Shown here in pieces: positions 1 to 5,877 of a DNA stretch of 9,189 nucleotides. The stretch lies in NCBI GenBank assembly GCA_900553055.1, contig USBV01000058.1:1-9189 (forward strand), read 5' to 3'. Source of the DNA: an uncultured Phascolarctobacterium sp. GTDB taxonomy: Bacteria > Bacillota > Negativicutes > Acidaminococcales > Acidaminococcaceae. Position 1 is the first letter of the stretch. Every line of letters begins with the position of its first letter. Both the position numbers and the translations under genes were made by a program. The notes under the pieces are model-generated. The model was given only the letters and a program-made list of their open reading frames with translations, made no database searches and was not told where the DNA came from.

Positions 1-1
1 G

Positions 2-49
2 TTTTAGGGTGAATTTTGATAGAATTATAGCTAGCTTTGCACCCTAAAA
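2..49. repeat. Perfect 10-bp inverted repeat at window edge
   Basis: TTTTAGGGTG at 2-11 is exactly complementary to CACCCTAAAA at 40-49, with a 28-nt AT-rich spacer. The right arm contains the stop codon (44-46) of the minus-strand small ORF. No T-run follows either arm on its own strand, so it is not a standard intrinsic terminator. It could be an operator, an end of a small palindromic element or a second hairpin behind the gene. The window edge prevents following it further. Confidence 0.55.
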
Positions 50-262
50 AGCATAAAAAAGGACCTTAGAGATTTGATGATGATACTCTAATGTCCTTTC
101 TTTGTGTCCCACAACGTAAATGGGTTCGTTAGCATTATAGTCAGTTTCAGCGCTAATGTAATATCTTGAAGTATTGGCGGCTTGGGCTGAAGGTAGCGGT
201 GACAACAGCATTAGTCCAGCGAGAGTAAATATGCAAAGGGCTTTTAAGATTGTCTTAAGCAT
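44..262 (-). CDS. Small exported protein, possibly truncated
   Basis: This 72-residue protein has a clear N-terminal signal peptide: MLKTILK, then a hydrophobic stretch to about residue 23, with a probable signal peptidase I site after SAQA-A near residue 29. The mature part would be only about 43 residues and shows no family I recognise. The start is supported by AGGAGG 7 nt upstream on the minus strand, and an extended -10 promoter lies further up. The gene is divergent from the DUF1653 gene. The oddity is at the 3' end: the last dozen or so codons run through a terminator-like hairpin (55-96), and the stop sits in an inverted repeat. That suggests a frameshifted or shortened gene whose original stop was earlier; in the +1 frame a stop occurs at 90-88, inside the hairpin's first arm. 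The N-terminus and export are fairly sure; the function is unknown. Confidence 0.6.
   Translation of the reverse strand: MLKTILKALCIFTLAGLMLLSPLPSAQAANTSRYYISAETDYNANEPIYVVGHKERTLEYHHQISKVLFYAF
55..96 (-). terminator. Intrinsic terminator overlapping a gene's 3' end
   Basis: Read on the minus strand, GGACATTAGAG (96-86) pairs with CTCTAAGGTCC (71-61) with one mismatch, across a 14-nt loop, and is followed directly by TTTTTT (60-55). This is a standard hairpin plus U-tract. It lies inside the reading frame of the small exported protein rather than after its stop, which is unusual. Confidence 0.65.
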
Positions 263-300
263 GTAAATGCCTCCTTGGAGAATGGCTACTTTTTGCTTTT

Positions 301-309
301 ATTATATCA
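301..309 (-). promoter_or_regulatory. Extended -10 promoter for the small exported protein gene
   Basis: On the minus strand the sequence reads TGATATAAT (309-301): a perfect TATAAT box with the upstream TG of an extended -10. No good -35 hexamer lies 17 bp upstream, which is common for extended -10 promoters. It lies about 40 nt before the ATG at 262. Confidence 0.55.
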
Positions 310-348
310 TAACTTGGAGCAGGAAATGTATATGCGGAGCTGTTTTCG

Positions 349-357
349 TGTTATAAT
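349..357 (+). promoter_or_regulatory. Extended -10 promoter for the DUF1653 gene group
   Basis: TGTTATAAT gives a perfect -10 with the TGn extension and only a poor -35. It is divergent from the minus-strand promoter at 301-309, about 40 bp away. It would drive the gene at 426 and possibly the rhodanese and hydrolase genes behind it. Confidence 0.6.
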
Positions 358-425
358 TAAAGCAAGAGGATGGTAACAAGTTTGCTATAGCCGGCGAATA
401 TTTGTATAGATGGAGTTGAAGTACA

Positions 426-704
426 ATGACTAGAGAACTGCATATTGGCGATATAGTAAAGCATTTTAAACGGGAAACTATAGAAAACCCGGCAACAGAG
501 TATCTTTACAGAATCATTGCTTTTGCACATCATAGTGAAACGGATGAGATGCTTGTGGTATATGAGGCCCTTTACCCGCCGTTTAAGACCTGTGCTAGAC
601 CGTATGATATGTTTATGAGCGAGGTAGATAGAGAAAAGTACCCAGATATCCAGCAGAAGTATCGGTTTGAGGTGGTGCAGAGAGGCGATAAGGTAGCAGA
701 ATAG
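426..704 (+). CDS. DUF1653 domain-containing protein
   Basis: This is a 92-residue soluble protein of the DUF1653 family, whose molecular role is unknown. Seen in the sequence: an N-terminal G-D-I-V-K-H-F-K segment (residues 8-15), the family core [12 protein letters not shown] (28-39), V-V-Y-E-A-L-Y (44-50), and the conserved [17 protein letters not shown] block (57-73). It ends with the aromatic K-Y-R-F-E-V-V strand. The length fits the longer Firmicutes version, which extends past the minimal ~60-residue domain. GGAG lies 10 nt before the ATG, a slightly long spacing, and an extended -10 promoter sits about 70 nt upstream. The rhodanese gene begins 51 nt downstream with no terminator between, so the two may be co-transcribed. 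Family assignment is confident; no function is claimed. Confidence 0.9.
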   Translation: MTRELHIGDIVKHFKRETIENPATEYLYRIIAFAHHSETDEMLVVYEALYPPFKTCARPYDMFMSEVDREKYPDIQQKYRFEVVQRGDKVAE

Positions 705-755
705 GATGCTAGCTGATTAGGTCGACAGTTTAGGTGTATCTAAGGAGGTATTTGT

Positions 756-1133
756 ATGCGTAAATATTTAGTTATTGCTGCCCTTGCGGTAGCAGGCTTG
801 TTCATTTTTGGCTTTGGCGGTGGCAAAAGCAGTTTGGTTAGCCATGAAGAATTGCAAGCTAAAATGGCCAAGAAAGATAATTTTGTGCTTTTAGACGTGC
901 GCACTCCTGAGGAATTTGCCGAAGGGCATATTGCTGGGGCGGTACTTTTGCCTTATGACCAAGTGGAGCAAAAGGCGGCTGGCATGTTGCCTGAGAAAGA
1001 AAAGCCCATCATTGTTTATTGCCGTAGCGGTCGCCGTAGTGCCATCGCTGCCGATGCTTTGCGGGGCTTGGGCTATAAAGATGTGAAGGACTTTGGCGGC
1101 ATTTCCCGTTGGCAAGGAGCCCTAGAGAGGTAA
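756..1133 (+). CDS. Membrane-anchored single-domain rhodanese
   Basis: This 125-residue protein has an N-terminal hydrophobic segment (residues 4-20), then one rhodanese domain. The segment is followed by G-G-G-K and has no lipobox cysteine, so it is probably an uncleaved anchor or a signal peptide placing the domain outside the membrane. Domain marks are LLDVRTPEEFAEGHI (45-59), the sulfur-accepting loop C89-R-S-G-R-R-S inside I-V-Y-C-R-S-G-R-R-S (86-95), and the closing G-Y-K-D-V-K-D-F-G-G-I-S-R-W (107-119). The catalytic Cys is present, so it should carry persulfide sulfur to an acceptor such as cyanide, a thiol or a partner protein; the partner is not evident here. A strong AAGGAGG lies 7 nt before the ATG. 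The hydrolase gene follows after a 13-nt gap, suggesting co-transcription. Confidence 0.9.
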   Translation: MRKYLVIAALAVAGLFIFGFGGGKSSLVSHEELQAKMAKKDNFVLLDVRTPEEFAEGHIAGAVLLPYDQVEQKAAGMLPEKEKPIIVYCRSGRRSAIAADALRGLGYKDVKDFGGISRWQGALER

Positions 1134-1146
1134 TTTGTAAAATAAA

Positions 1147-1839
1147 ATGTTAATGGAAAAATGTGTTGTAGAAGGTATTCCTGCTGTGCTGTGGGGAGGG
1201 CCTTCTGATAAAATCTATATTTATGTGCATGGTAAGCAGGGTTATAAGGAATATGCTGAAGCTTTTGCCAAAGTAGCGGAGGAGAAGGGGTATCAAACCT
1301 TGAGCTTTGATTTACCAAAGCATGGCGAACGAAAGGAGGCTCCTGAGCCCTGTGCTATTTGGCAGGGGATAAAGGATTTGGAGAAGATAGCTGCCTTTAC
1401 TTTCGGTAAATGGACGGAGGTTAATCTTTTCGCCTGTAGCATTGGCGCTTTCTTTGCCCTTCACGCCTATCCTGATAAGCCTTTTAAGAAATGTCTGCTG
1501 CAATCGCCTATCATTGACATGCCTTGGCTGATAAGGCAGATGATGCTTTGGTTTGATGTTTCAGAGGCTAGGTTGGAGCAGGAAAAGAAGGTGGCTACAC
1601 CTTTTGAAACCTTGGATTGGGATTATTACCAGTACGTACTGCAGCATTCCATAAATAAGTGGCCTTTTCCCACGGAAATTTTGTATGCAGGCAAGGACAA
1701 TTTGCAGCCTGTGGAGGTAATGAATAATTTTGCCACACGTTTTGGTTCAGGATTAACTGTTTCGCCTAATAGTGAGCATCCCTTTATGGGGCCTGAAGAT
1801 GCAGATATCGTGGGTGAGTGGCTGACGAAGGCAATATAA
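1147..1839 (+). CDS. Alpha/beta hydrolase
   Basis: This 230-residue cytosolic protein has the alpha/beta hydrolase layout. There is an early strand and oxyanion turn Y-V-H-G-K-Q-G (26-32), then F-D-L-P-K-H-G (54-60). The nucleophile elbow is A-C-S-I-G (96-100), with Ser98 in a variant of G-x-S-x-G where the first Gly is Ala. The probable acid is Asp184 in A-G-K-D-N-L, and the probable base is His211 in S-E-H-P-F. The complete triad in order suggests an active serine esterase, lipase-like or peptidase-like enzyme; the substrate cannot be read. It starts 13 nt after the rhodanese stop. A second in-frame ATG lies at 1153. Neither has a good ribosome binding site (AGAGG is about 16 nt from the first), so translation may depend on coupling to the gene before. 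Confidence 0.85.
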   Translation: MLMEKCVVEGIPAVLWGGPSDKIYIYVHGKQGYKEYAEAFAKVAEEKGYQTLSFDLPKHGERKEAPEPCAIWQGIKDLEKIAAFTFGKWTEVNLFACSIGAFFALHAYPDKPFKKCLLQSPIIDMPWLIRQMMLWFDVSEARLEQEKKVATPFETLDWDYYQYVLQHSINKWPFPTEILYAGKDNLQPVEVMNNFATRFGSGLTVSPNSEHPFMGPEDADIVGEWLTKAI

Positions 1840-1905
1840 AACCGTATCTGATTGTTATGGTTGGCCTCCGCGGAATCCAATAAAAAAGGGATTTTGTCAA
1901 ATCTT

Positions 1906-1939
1906 GCGGTAGCCTCTTTACCGTTTGTGTGGTTACCGC
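1906..1939 (+). other. Hairpin between hydrolase and LysR genes
   Basis: GCGGTAGCC (1906-1914) pairs with GGTTACCGC (1931-1939) over 9 bp with one G-U. The same left arm can instead pair as CGGTA (1907-1911) with TACCG (1919-1923), so the two hairpins are mutually exclusive. ATTTTTG begins 7 nt after the long stem, which is far for an intrinsic terminator. It may be a weak terminator for the 426-1839 group or a leader structure. The rest of 1840-2067 holds only the LysR promoter and ribosome binding site. Confidence 0.4.
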
Positions 1940-1995
1940 TACAACATTTTTGTGTCCAGTTTTAGTATACCACTGCATAAATAAAGTAGAGGCTA

Positions 1996-2004
1996 TGGTA
2001 TAAT
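1996..2004 (+). promoter_or_regulatory. Extended -10 promoter for the LysR gene
   Basis: TGGTATAAT is a perfect TATAAT with TGn upstream and no convincing -35. It lies 63 nt before the LysR ATG, whose ribosome binding site is GAGGTGG at 2052-2058. This gives the regulator its own promoter, separate from the hydrolase group. Confidence 0.6.
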
Positions 2005-2067
2005 TTAGATGAGACTTATTAATAATAAAATTGCAAGCTAAATCTTCAATTGAGGTGGGAGACATAA

Positions 2068-2952
2068 ATGAATATACAAGTTTATCAGTCTTTTTTAACC
2101 GTAGTGCAGTTTAGGAGCTTTACCCAGGCTGCCAAATATCTAAATTTTACCCAACCGACAATTAGTAATCACATTACAGCCTTGGAAGAGGAATATGGCG
2201 TTATTCTTTTTACTCGTGATGGGAAAAATGTGTATTTGACCCAGGCGGGCAAGAATTTTGTGCCCATAGCCCAACAGATTATGCTGGATTATCAAAACAG
2301 CCAGGAAATTATGCGGCAGTTTCAAAAAGATAATTACAGCCTCAAGATTGGCGTCTCCACCCAGGGCATTAACTTTTATTTGCTGCCGGTGCTTTTGCAG
2401 CTGAAAAAGGAATTTCCGGAGCTGGATATAGAGGTTAATCGTTGTATGACAGTGGAATCCACCATCGACGATGCCTTCAATAAAAAGCTCTATGATTTTG
2501 CCTTTGTGCATATTGATGTTCAGCCCTTGTATACCCGCAGGGTGGCGCTGTGGAATCAGCCCATGGTTTTGGTGGCCTCTAAGGGTTTGTATGAGAGAAT
2601 GCAGCAGGACAATAATTTTTATAATTATCCCTTTATTAGTTATCCCGATAGCGAGGTCTATTTTAAGCATTTAAAATCTAAAATAGATTTTTCCAAGCTT
2701 AAGCCCTTTCTTACCTTCAGTGATTCTGAATCTGTTTTGGTGGCGGTACAGCAGGATTTGGGGATTGCGCTGGTGCCGAGGGTGAAAATTCAAAGGGAGC
2801 TGGTACTGGGGAGCCTAGTTGAATTTCCTCTGGAATATTCCGGTAACATGCCCATCTCCGTGCTTTATGATTATGAATTTAATTTCACCTTGCCCACCAA
2901 GCGGTTTTTGGAGCTGTTGCGAGCATCGAAAGACAAGAATTTTGATAAATAA
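2068..2952 (+). CDS. LysR-family transcriptional regulator
   Basis: This 294-residue protein has typical LysR length and layout. The N-terminal winged helix-turn-helix has the family pattern F-L-T-V-V, S-F-T-Q-A-A-K-Y-L-N-F-T-Q-P-T-I-S-N-H-I (17-36), then the wing L-F-T-R-D-G-K-N-V-Y-L-T-Q-A-G (47-61). A linker helix follows (about 65-88). The periplasmic-binding-protein-like effector domain starts at S-L-K-I-G-V-S-T (91-98) and runs to the C-terminus. The bound metabolite cannot be predicted. The protein lies on the same strand as, and directly upstream of, the nhaC-iadA-iadA operon, across a 318-bp control region with LysR-box-like inverted repeats, so it is the natural candidate regulator. 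LysR genes are more often divergent from their target, so the arrangement here is slightly atypical. Start is supported by GAGGTGG 9 nt upstream. Confidence 0.93.
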   Translation: MNIQVYQSFLTVVQFRSFTQAAKYLNFTQPTISNHITALEEEYGVILFTRDGKNVYLTQAGKNFVPIAQQIMLDYQNSQEIMRQFQKDNYSLKIGVSTQGINFYLLPVLLQLKKEFPELDIEVNRCMTVESTIDDAFNKKLYDFAFVHIDVQPLYTRRVALWNQPMVLVASKGLYERMQQDNNFYNYPFISYPDSEVYFKHLKSKIDFSKLKPFLTFSDSESVLVAVQQDLGIALVPRVKIQRELVLGSLVEFPLEYSGNMPISVLYDYEFNFTLPTKRFLELLRASKDKNFDK

Positions 2953-3127
2953 ATCATATCGATATACATCTATCAAAAAGAAAACCTTATTAATGTAATG
3001 GGCTGTAAAAAGAGTCATGTACAATCGCTTGTCTCTTGTATATAAACAAAAAGGGCGTAATAACCTCGTTGATGCTTGATTTTTAGTACAAAAAATGTAT
3101 ACAGAATACCCATTTGCTGATAATCAG

Positions 3128-3156
3128 CTTATTGATACTAGAAAAAATCCAATAAG
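3128..3156 (+). promoter_or_regulatory. Candidate LysR recognition site
   Basis: CTTATTG (3128-3134) and CAATAAG (3150-3156) are exact complements around a 15-nt AT-rich spacer. The centre (3142) lies about 68 bp before the predicted transcription start near 3210, which is where LysR-type proteins usually place their recognition site. It directly abuts the 13-bp palindrome GCTGATAATCAGC (3116-3128). Binding by the adjacent LysR protein is inferred. Confidence 0.45.
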
Positions 3157-3174
3157 TGTTGCTGTCTGAAAGTG

Positions 3175-3203
3175 TTGTTATCATAAGGATAAAATGATAA
3201 AAT
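3175..3203 (+). promoter_or_regulatory. Sigma70-type promoter of the nhaC-iadA operon
   Basis: TTGTTA (3175-3180, four of six consensus bases) and TAAAAT (3198-3203, five of six) are separated by exactly 17 bp. The predicted start is near 3210, giving a leader of about 60 nt before the nhaC ATG. The promoter is embedded in the TTATCAT/ATGATAA repeat cluster. Confidence 0.5.
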
Positions 3204-3212
3204 TCTTATCAT
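3178..3212. promoter_or_regulatory. Triple TTATCAT/ATGATAA operator cluster
   Basis: Three exact copies of one 7-mer alternate in orientation: TTATCAT (3178-3184), ATGATAA (3194-3200) and TTATCAT (3206-3212). They form two overlapping perfect dyads with spacers of 9 and 5 nt, sharing the middle copy. The cluster covers the -35 end, the spacer, the -10 and the predicted start, so a bound protein would block RNA polymerase. This suggests a repressor site distinct from the upstream LysR-like site. Confidence 0.55.
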
Positions 3213-3270
3213 ACAGGCAGGTGGTCTGTAAAAACTTAACTAGGGGTTTTCTAGTAGAAAAGAGGGTATT

Positions 3271-4710
3271 ATGTCAAAACAAGATGAAAAGAAAACAAGA
3301 AGATTGCCTACTTTCACTGAATCCATCATTCCTATTATTGCCATGATGGTGATTCTAACCGTAGGCAAGGGTTATTTAGGTTATCCTACCGAGCCGTTAT
3401 TGCTTTTGGTAGCTGGTATTGCGGCTATCATCGCTTTCCGTGTGGGGGTAACCTGGGATGAAATGATGGACGAAATCTGCCAAAAGATTGCTAAGGGCAT
3501 GCCGGCAATTTTGATCCTGACCTGCGTAGGTGCTTTGGTTGGTGCTTGGATGTGCGCTGGCACCATCCCCATGATGATTTATTATGGCGTGCAAATCGTT
3601 AATCCTACCTTTATGCTGGTAACTGCATTTTTGATTACTGCTGTGGTATCCGTGGTAACCGGTACCTCCTGGGGCTCCGTAGCTACCATGGGTGTTGCTT
3701 TGATGGGTATCGCCAGCACCTTGGGCGTAAATCTGGCCGCTACTGCTGGTGCAGTCATCGCTGGCTCTTATTTTGGCGACAAGATTTCTCCCCTATCCGA
3801 CACTACCAACCTGGCTCCCGTTGCTGCTGGCTCCAAGCTGTATGAACACATTGGTCATATGTTCTGGACCACCATTCCGGCAACCATTATTTCCCTGATT
3901 GTGTATGCTGTTGTGGGCTTCCAAAACAGTGGCAGCAAGGATGTATCCTCCGAGGCTGTGAACACTATGCTGAGACAACTTGAAGCCATGTATGATTTTA
4001 ATATTTTCTTGCTGCTGCCGGTTGTCATGATTTTAGCTGGCTCCATTATGAAAAAGCCCACTCTGCCGGTTATGATGGGTTCCACTGTTTTGGCTGGTAT
4101 CGAAGCTTTAATTTTCCAAAACATTACTTTGAAGAGCCTGCTTGTTGCAACTGTTAAAGGCTTCAAGATTGCCATGATTGCACGTCCTGGCTTTGATCCT
4201 GCTACCGCAGCTCCTCAAATCGTAAAGCTTTTAAATCGCGGTGGCATGGCAGAGATTATGGGTACTACTCTTTTGGTTTTCTGCGCTTTCTGCTTTGCAG
4301 GTATTATGAGCCGTGCTGGCTGCCTTGAAGTAGTGCTGCAAAAGATTTTGGGCTTTGCTAAGACCACTGGTGATTTAGTTGCGTCCACTGTTGCCTCCTG
4401 CATGACCATGGGCCTGTGCACCGGTAACTCCTATCTGTCCATTTTGATTCCTGGTGAAATGTTCCGTGATGCATATAAAGCAAGGGGCTTAGCTGCGAAG
4501 AATCTGTCCCGTACTTTGGAGGATGCGGGTACCGTATTCGTTCCCTTGGTTCCCTGGTCTGCTGCAGGTGCGTATATGACCGCTTGCACCGGTATTGAAA
4601 CCTTGGATTATGCTCCTTGGGCAATTTTGTGCTACACCGGCTTTATTATTGCTATGTTCTATGGCTATACTGGCATTGGTATTGCTAAGCTGGAGGATGA
4701 GAATAAATGA
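3271..4710 (+). CDS. nhaC: NhaC-family Na+/H+ antiporter-like transporter
   Basis: This is a 479-residue polytopic inner-membrane protein of usual NhaC length. Many hydrophobic segments run from residue 15 to 470. Family marks are TGTSWGS (130-136), GSYFGDKISPLSDTTNLAP (165-183) and the late L-E-D-A-G-T-V-F-V-P-L-V-P-W (417-430), the conserved polar patches of this family. NhaC-type proteins exchange Na+ and H+, and some relatives (MleN) exchange carboxylates such as malate and lactate. Here the gene overlaps the first iadA by ATGA, so the two are translationally coupled. An antiporter locked to two dipeptidases is more easily explained as a carrier for a dipeptide, aspartate or a related acid, or as its Na+/H+ coupling partner; this is inference. 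AGAGGG lies 4 nt before the ATG. The family is confident, the transported substrate is not. Confidence 0.9.
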   Translation: MSKQDEKKTRRLPTFTESIIPIIAMMVILTVGKGYLGYPTEPLLLLVAGIAAIIAFRVGVTWDEMMDEICQKIAKGMPAILILTCVGALVGAWMCAGTIPMMIYYGVQIVNPTFMLVTAFLITAVVSVVTGTSWGSVATMGVALMGIASTLGVNLAATAGAVIAGSYFGDKISPLSDTTNLAPVAAGSKLYEHIGHMFWTTIPATIISLIVYAVVGFQNSGSKDVSSEAVNTMLRQLEAMYDFNIFLLLPVVMILAGSIMKKPTLPVMMGSTVLAGIEALIFQNITLKSLLVATVKGFKIAMIARPGFDPATAAPQIVKLLNRGGMAEIMGTTLLVFCAFCFAGIMSRAGCLEVVLQKILGFAKTTGDLVASTVASCMTMGLCTGNSYLSILIPGEMFRDAYKARGLAAKNLSRTLEDAGTVFVPLVPWSAAGAYMTACTGIETLDYAPWAILCYTGFIIAMFYGYTGIGIAKLEDENK

Positions 4711-5876
4711 GCTGTCTGCTATTAAAAAATGCAGATGTTTACGCTCCGGAGCATTTGGGACTGGTTGATCTATTAATTGTTAATGACAAGATAGTACGTA
4801 TCGGTGAGCATATTGAACAACCCGAAGGCTTATCTTGTCAGGTTCTAGATGCTCATGGGGGCAAGGTTGTTCCTGGTTATGTGGATCAGCACGTACATAT
4901 TATTGGAGGTGGCGGTGAATCAGGTCCATATAGCAGAACGCCGGAAATTTTTCTCAGCGAGCTTACACGAGTTGGCATTACTACAGTTGTGGGTGTTTTA
5001 GGTACGGATGGAACCAGCAGACATAATGAAAGCTTGCTGGCTAAGGCTAGGGGGCTGACCCATGATGGTATTAGCGCTTATATGCTGACGGGCTCTTACG
5101 AAATCCCGGTGCATAATATGACCGGGGATGTACGCAGGGATATTATCCTAATTAACGAGTGCTTAGGCGTTGGCGAGATTGCTCTTTCAGATCACCGTAG
5201 TTCCCAGCCTACCAGAGCGGAATTAGAGAAAATCTTGACGCAAAGTCGTCTTGGTGGCATGCTTTCAGGCAAAGCAGGTGTGGTACAATTCCATATGGGT
5301 GTGGGCGAGCGAGGTATTGACGTTTTGTTTGATATTGTTCGCGAAACAGAAATTCCTGCCAAGCATTTTATTCCTACCCATGTGAATAGAGCCTTTCATC
5401 TTTTTGCGCAAGCCAAGGAGTTTGCTAAGCTGGGAGGGTATATTGATATCACTTCAGGCATTCGAGAAGAGGATGGTTTTCCTGCCTGTGTAAAGCCTAG
5501 TGATGCTATTAAAGAGCTGTACGAAGAAAAGATTCCCATGGACAGGGTGACCATGAGCTCTGATGCCAATGGCTGCATGAGCGTAACTTTGCCGGATGGT
5601 AGTCAAAAGCAGTTGGCTGTGGCTCCTGACTCCTTCCATGATGAGGTACAGGCAGCTATTTTGCTGGGAGTGCCCCTTGAGATTGTAACAAGGGTTGTAA
5701 GTACTAATCCGGCCCAGGCTAACGGGCTGTATCCGCAAAAGGGTTGTTTGCGTGTGGACAGTGATGCAGATTTCATCATTTACGATGATGATTATGCAAT
5801 TGCTACTGTGGTTGCCAAGGGTAAGGTTATGGTGCAGGATGGACAAGTCTTGGTGAAGGGCACATTTGAAAGGTAA
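4707..5876 (+). CDS. iadA: Isoaspartyl dipeptidase paralogue 1 (variant active site)
   Basis: This 389-residue amidohydrolase-superfamily protein matches IadA (beta-aspartyl dipeptidase, about 390 residues), a cytosolic binuclear zinc enzyme that cleaves L-isoaspartyl dipeptides. Conserved residues: H62-x-H64 in D-Q-H-V-H, Glu71 in G-G-G-G-E-S-G-P, Tyr131 in L-T-G-S-Y, D-H-R164, His196 in F-H-M-G, His225 and Arg228 in P-T-H-V-N-R, and Asp286 in S-S-D-A-N-G. The family ending K-G-T-F-E is present. Two differences stand out. Where IadA has the carboxylated metal-bridging Lys (T-K-I-A-V-S-D-H-R in the next gene), this copy has G-E157-I-A-L-S-D-H-R, with one extra residue nearby. Where IadA has Ser after S-S-D-x-x-G, it has Cys290. 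Glu could replace the bridge, as in other amidohydrolases, so the enzyme may be active with changed specificity. Its ATG overlaps the nhaC stop. The family is sure; activity on isoaspartyl dipeptides is less so. Confidence 0.88.
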   Translation: MSCLLLKNADVYAPEHLGLVDLLIVNDKIVRIGEHIEQPEGLSCQVLDAHGGKVVPGYVDQHVHIIGGGGESGPYSRTPEIFLSELTRVGITTVVGVLGTDGTSRHNESLLAKARGLTHDGISAYMLTGSYEIPVHNMTGDVRRDIILINECLGVGEIALSDHRSSQPTRAELEKILTQSRLGGMLSGKAGVVQFHMGVGERGIDVLFDIVRETEIPAKHFIPTHVNRAFHLFAQAKEFAKLGGYIDITSGIREEDGFPACVKPSDAIKELYEEKIPMDRVTMSSDANGCMSVTLPDGSQKQLAVAPDSFHDEVQAAILLGVPLEIVTRVVSTNPAQANGLYPQKGCLRVDSDADFIIYDDDYAIATVVAKGKVMVQDGQVLVKGTFER

Positions 5877-5877
5877 A

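Larger units (their letters stand above)
2953..3270 (+). promoter_or_regulatory. 318-bp control region of the nhaC-iadA operon
   Basis: No gene is visible here. The first part (2953-3075) is AT-rich with a weak TACAA/TTGTA dyad (about 3020-3044) and no clear LysR terminator. From 3079 onward it is packed with dyads: a near-palindrome ATTTTT-AGTACA-AAAAAT (3079-3096), TGTATACA (3096-3103), GCTGATAATCAGC (3116-3128), a CTTATTG/CAATAAG repeat (3128-3156), a TTATCAT cluster and promoter (3175-3212). The leader then has two small hairpins: TACAGGC/GTCTGTA (3212-3230) and ACTAG/CTAGT (3239-3255). AGAGGG (3261-3266) serves as ribosome binding site. Such density points to control by more than one protein. 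Confidence 0.6.

Noticed and set aside
1784..2065. A 93-codon minus-strand open frame spanning the hydrolase-LysR gap
   Set aside because: It overlaps the end of the hydrolase gene, covers the LysR promoter, and shows no family signature or upstream ribosome binding site.
2140..2670. A 176-codon minus-strand open frame inside the LysR gene
   Set aside because: It is fully antisense to a well-supported LysR coding region, has no ribosome binding site or recognisable domain, and its composition is that of a shadow frame.
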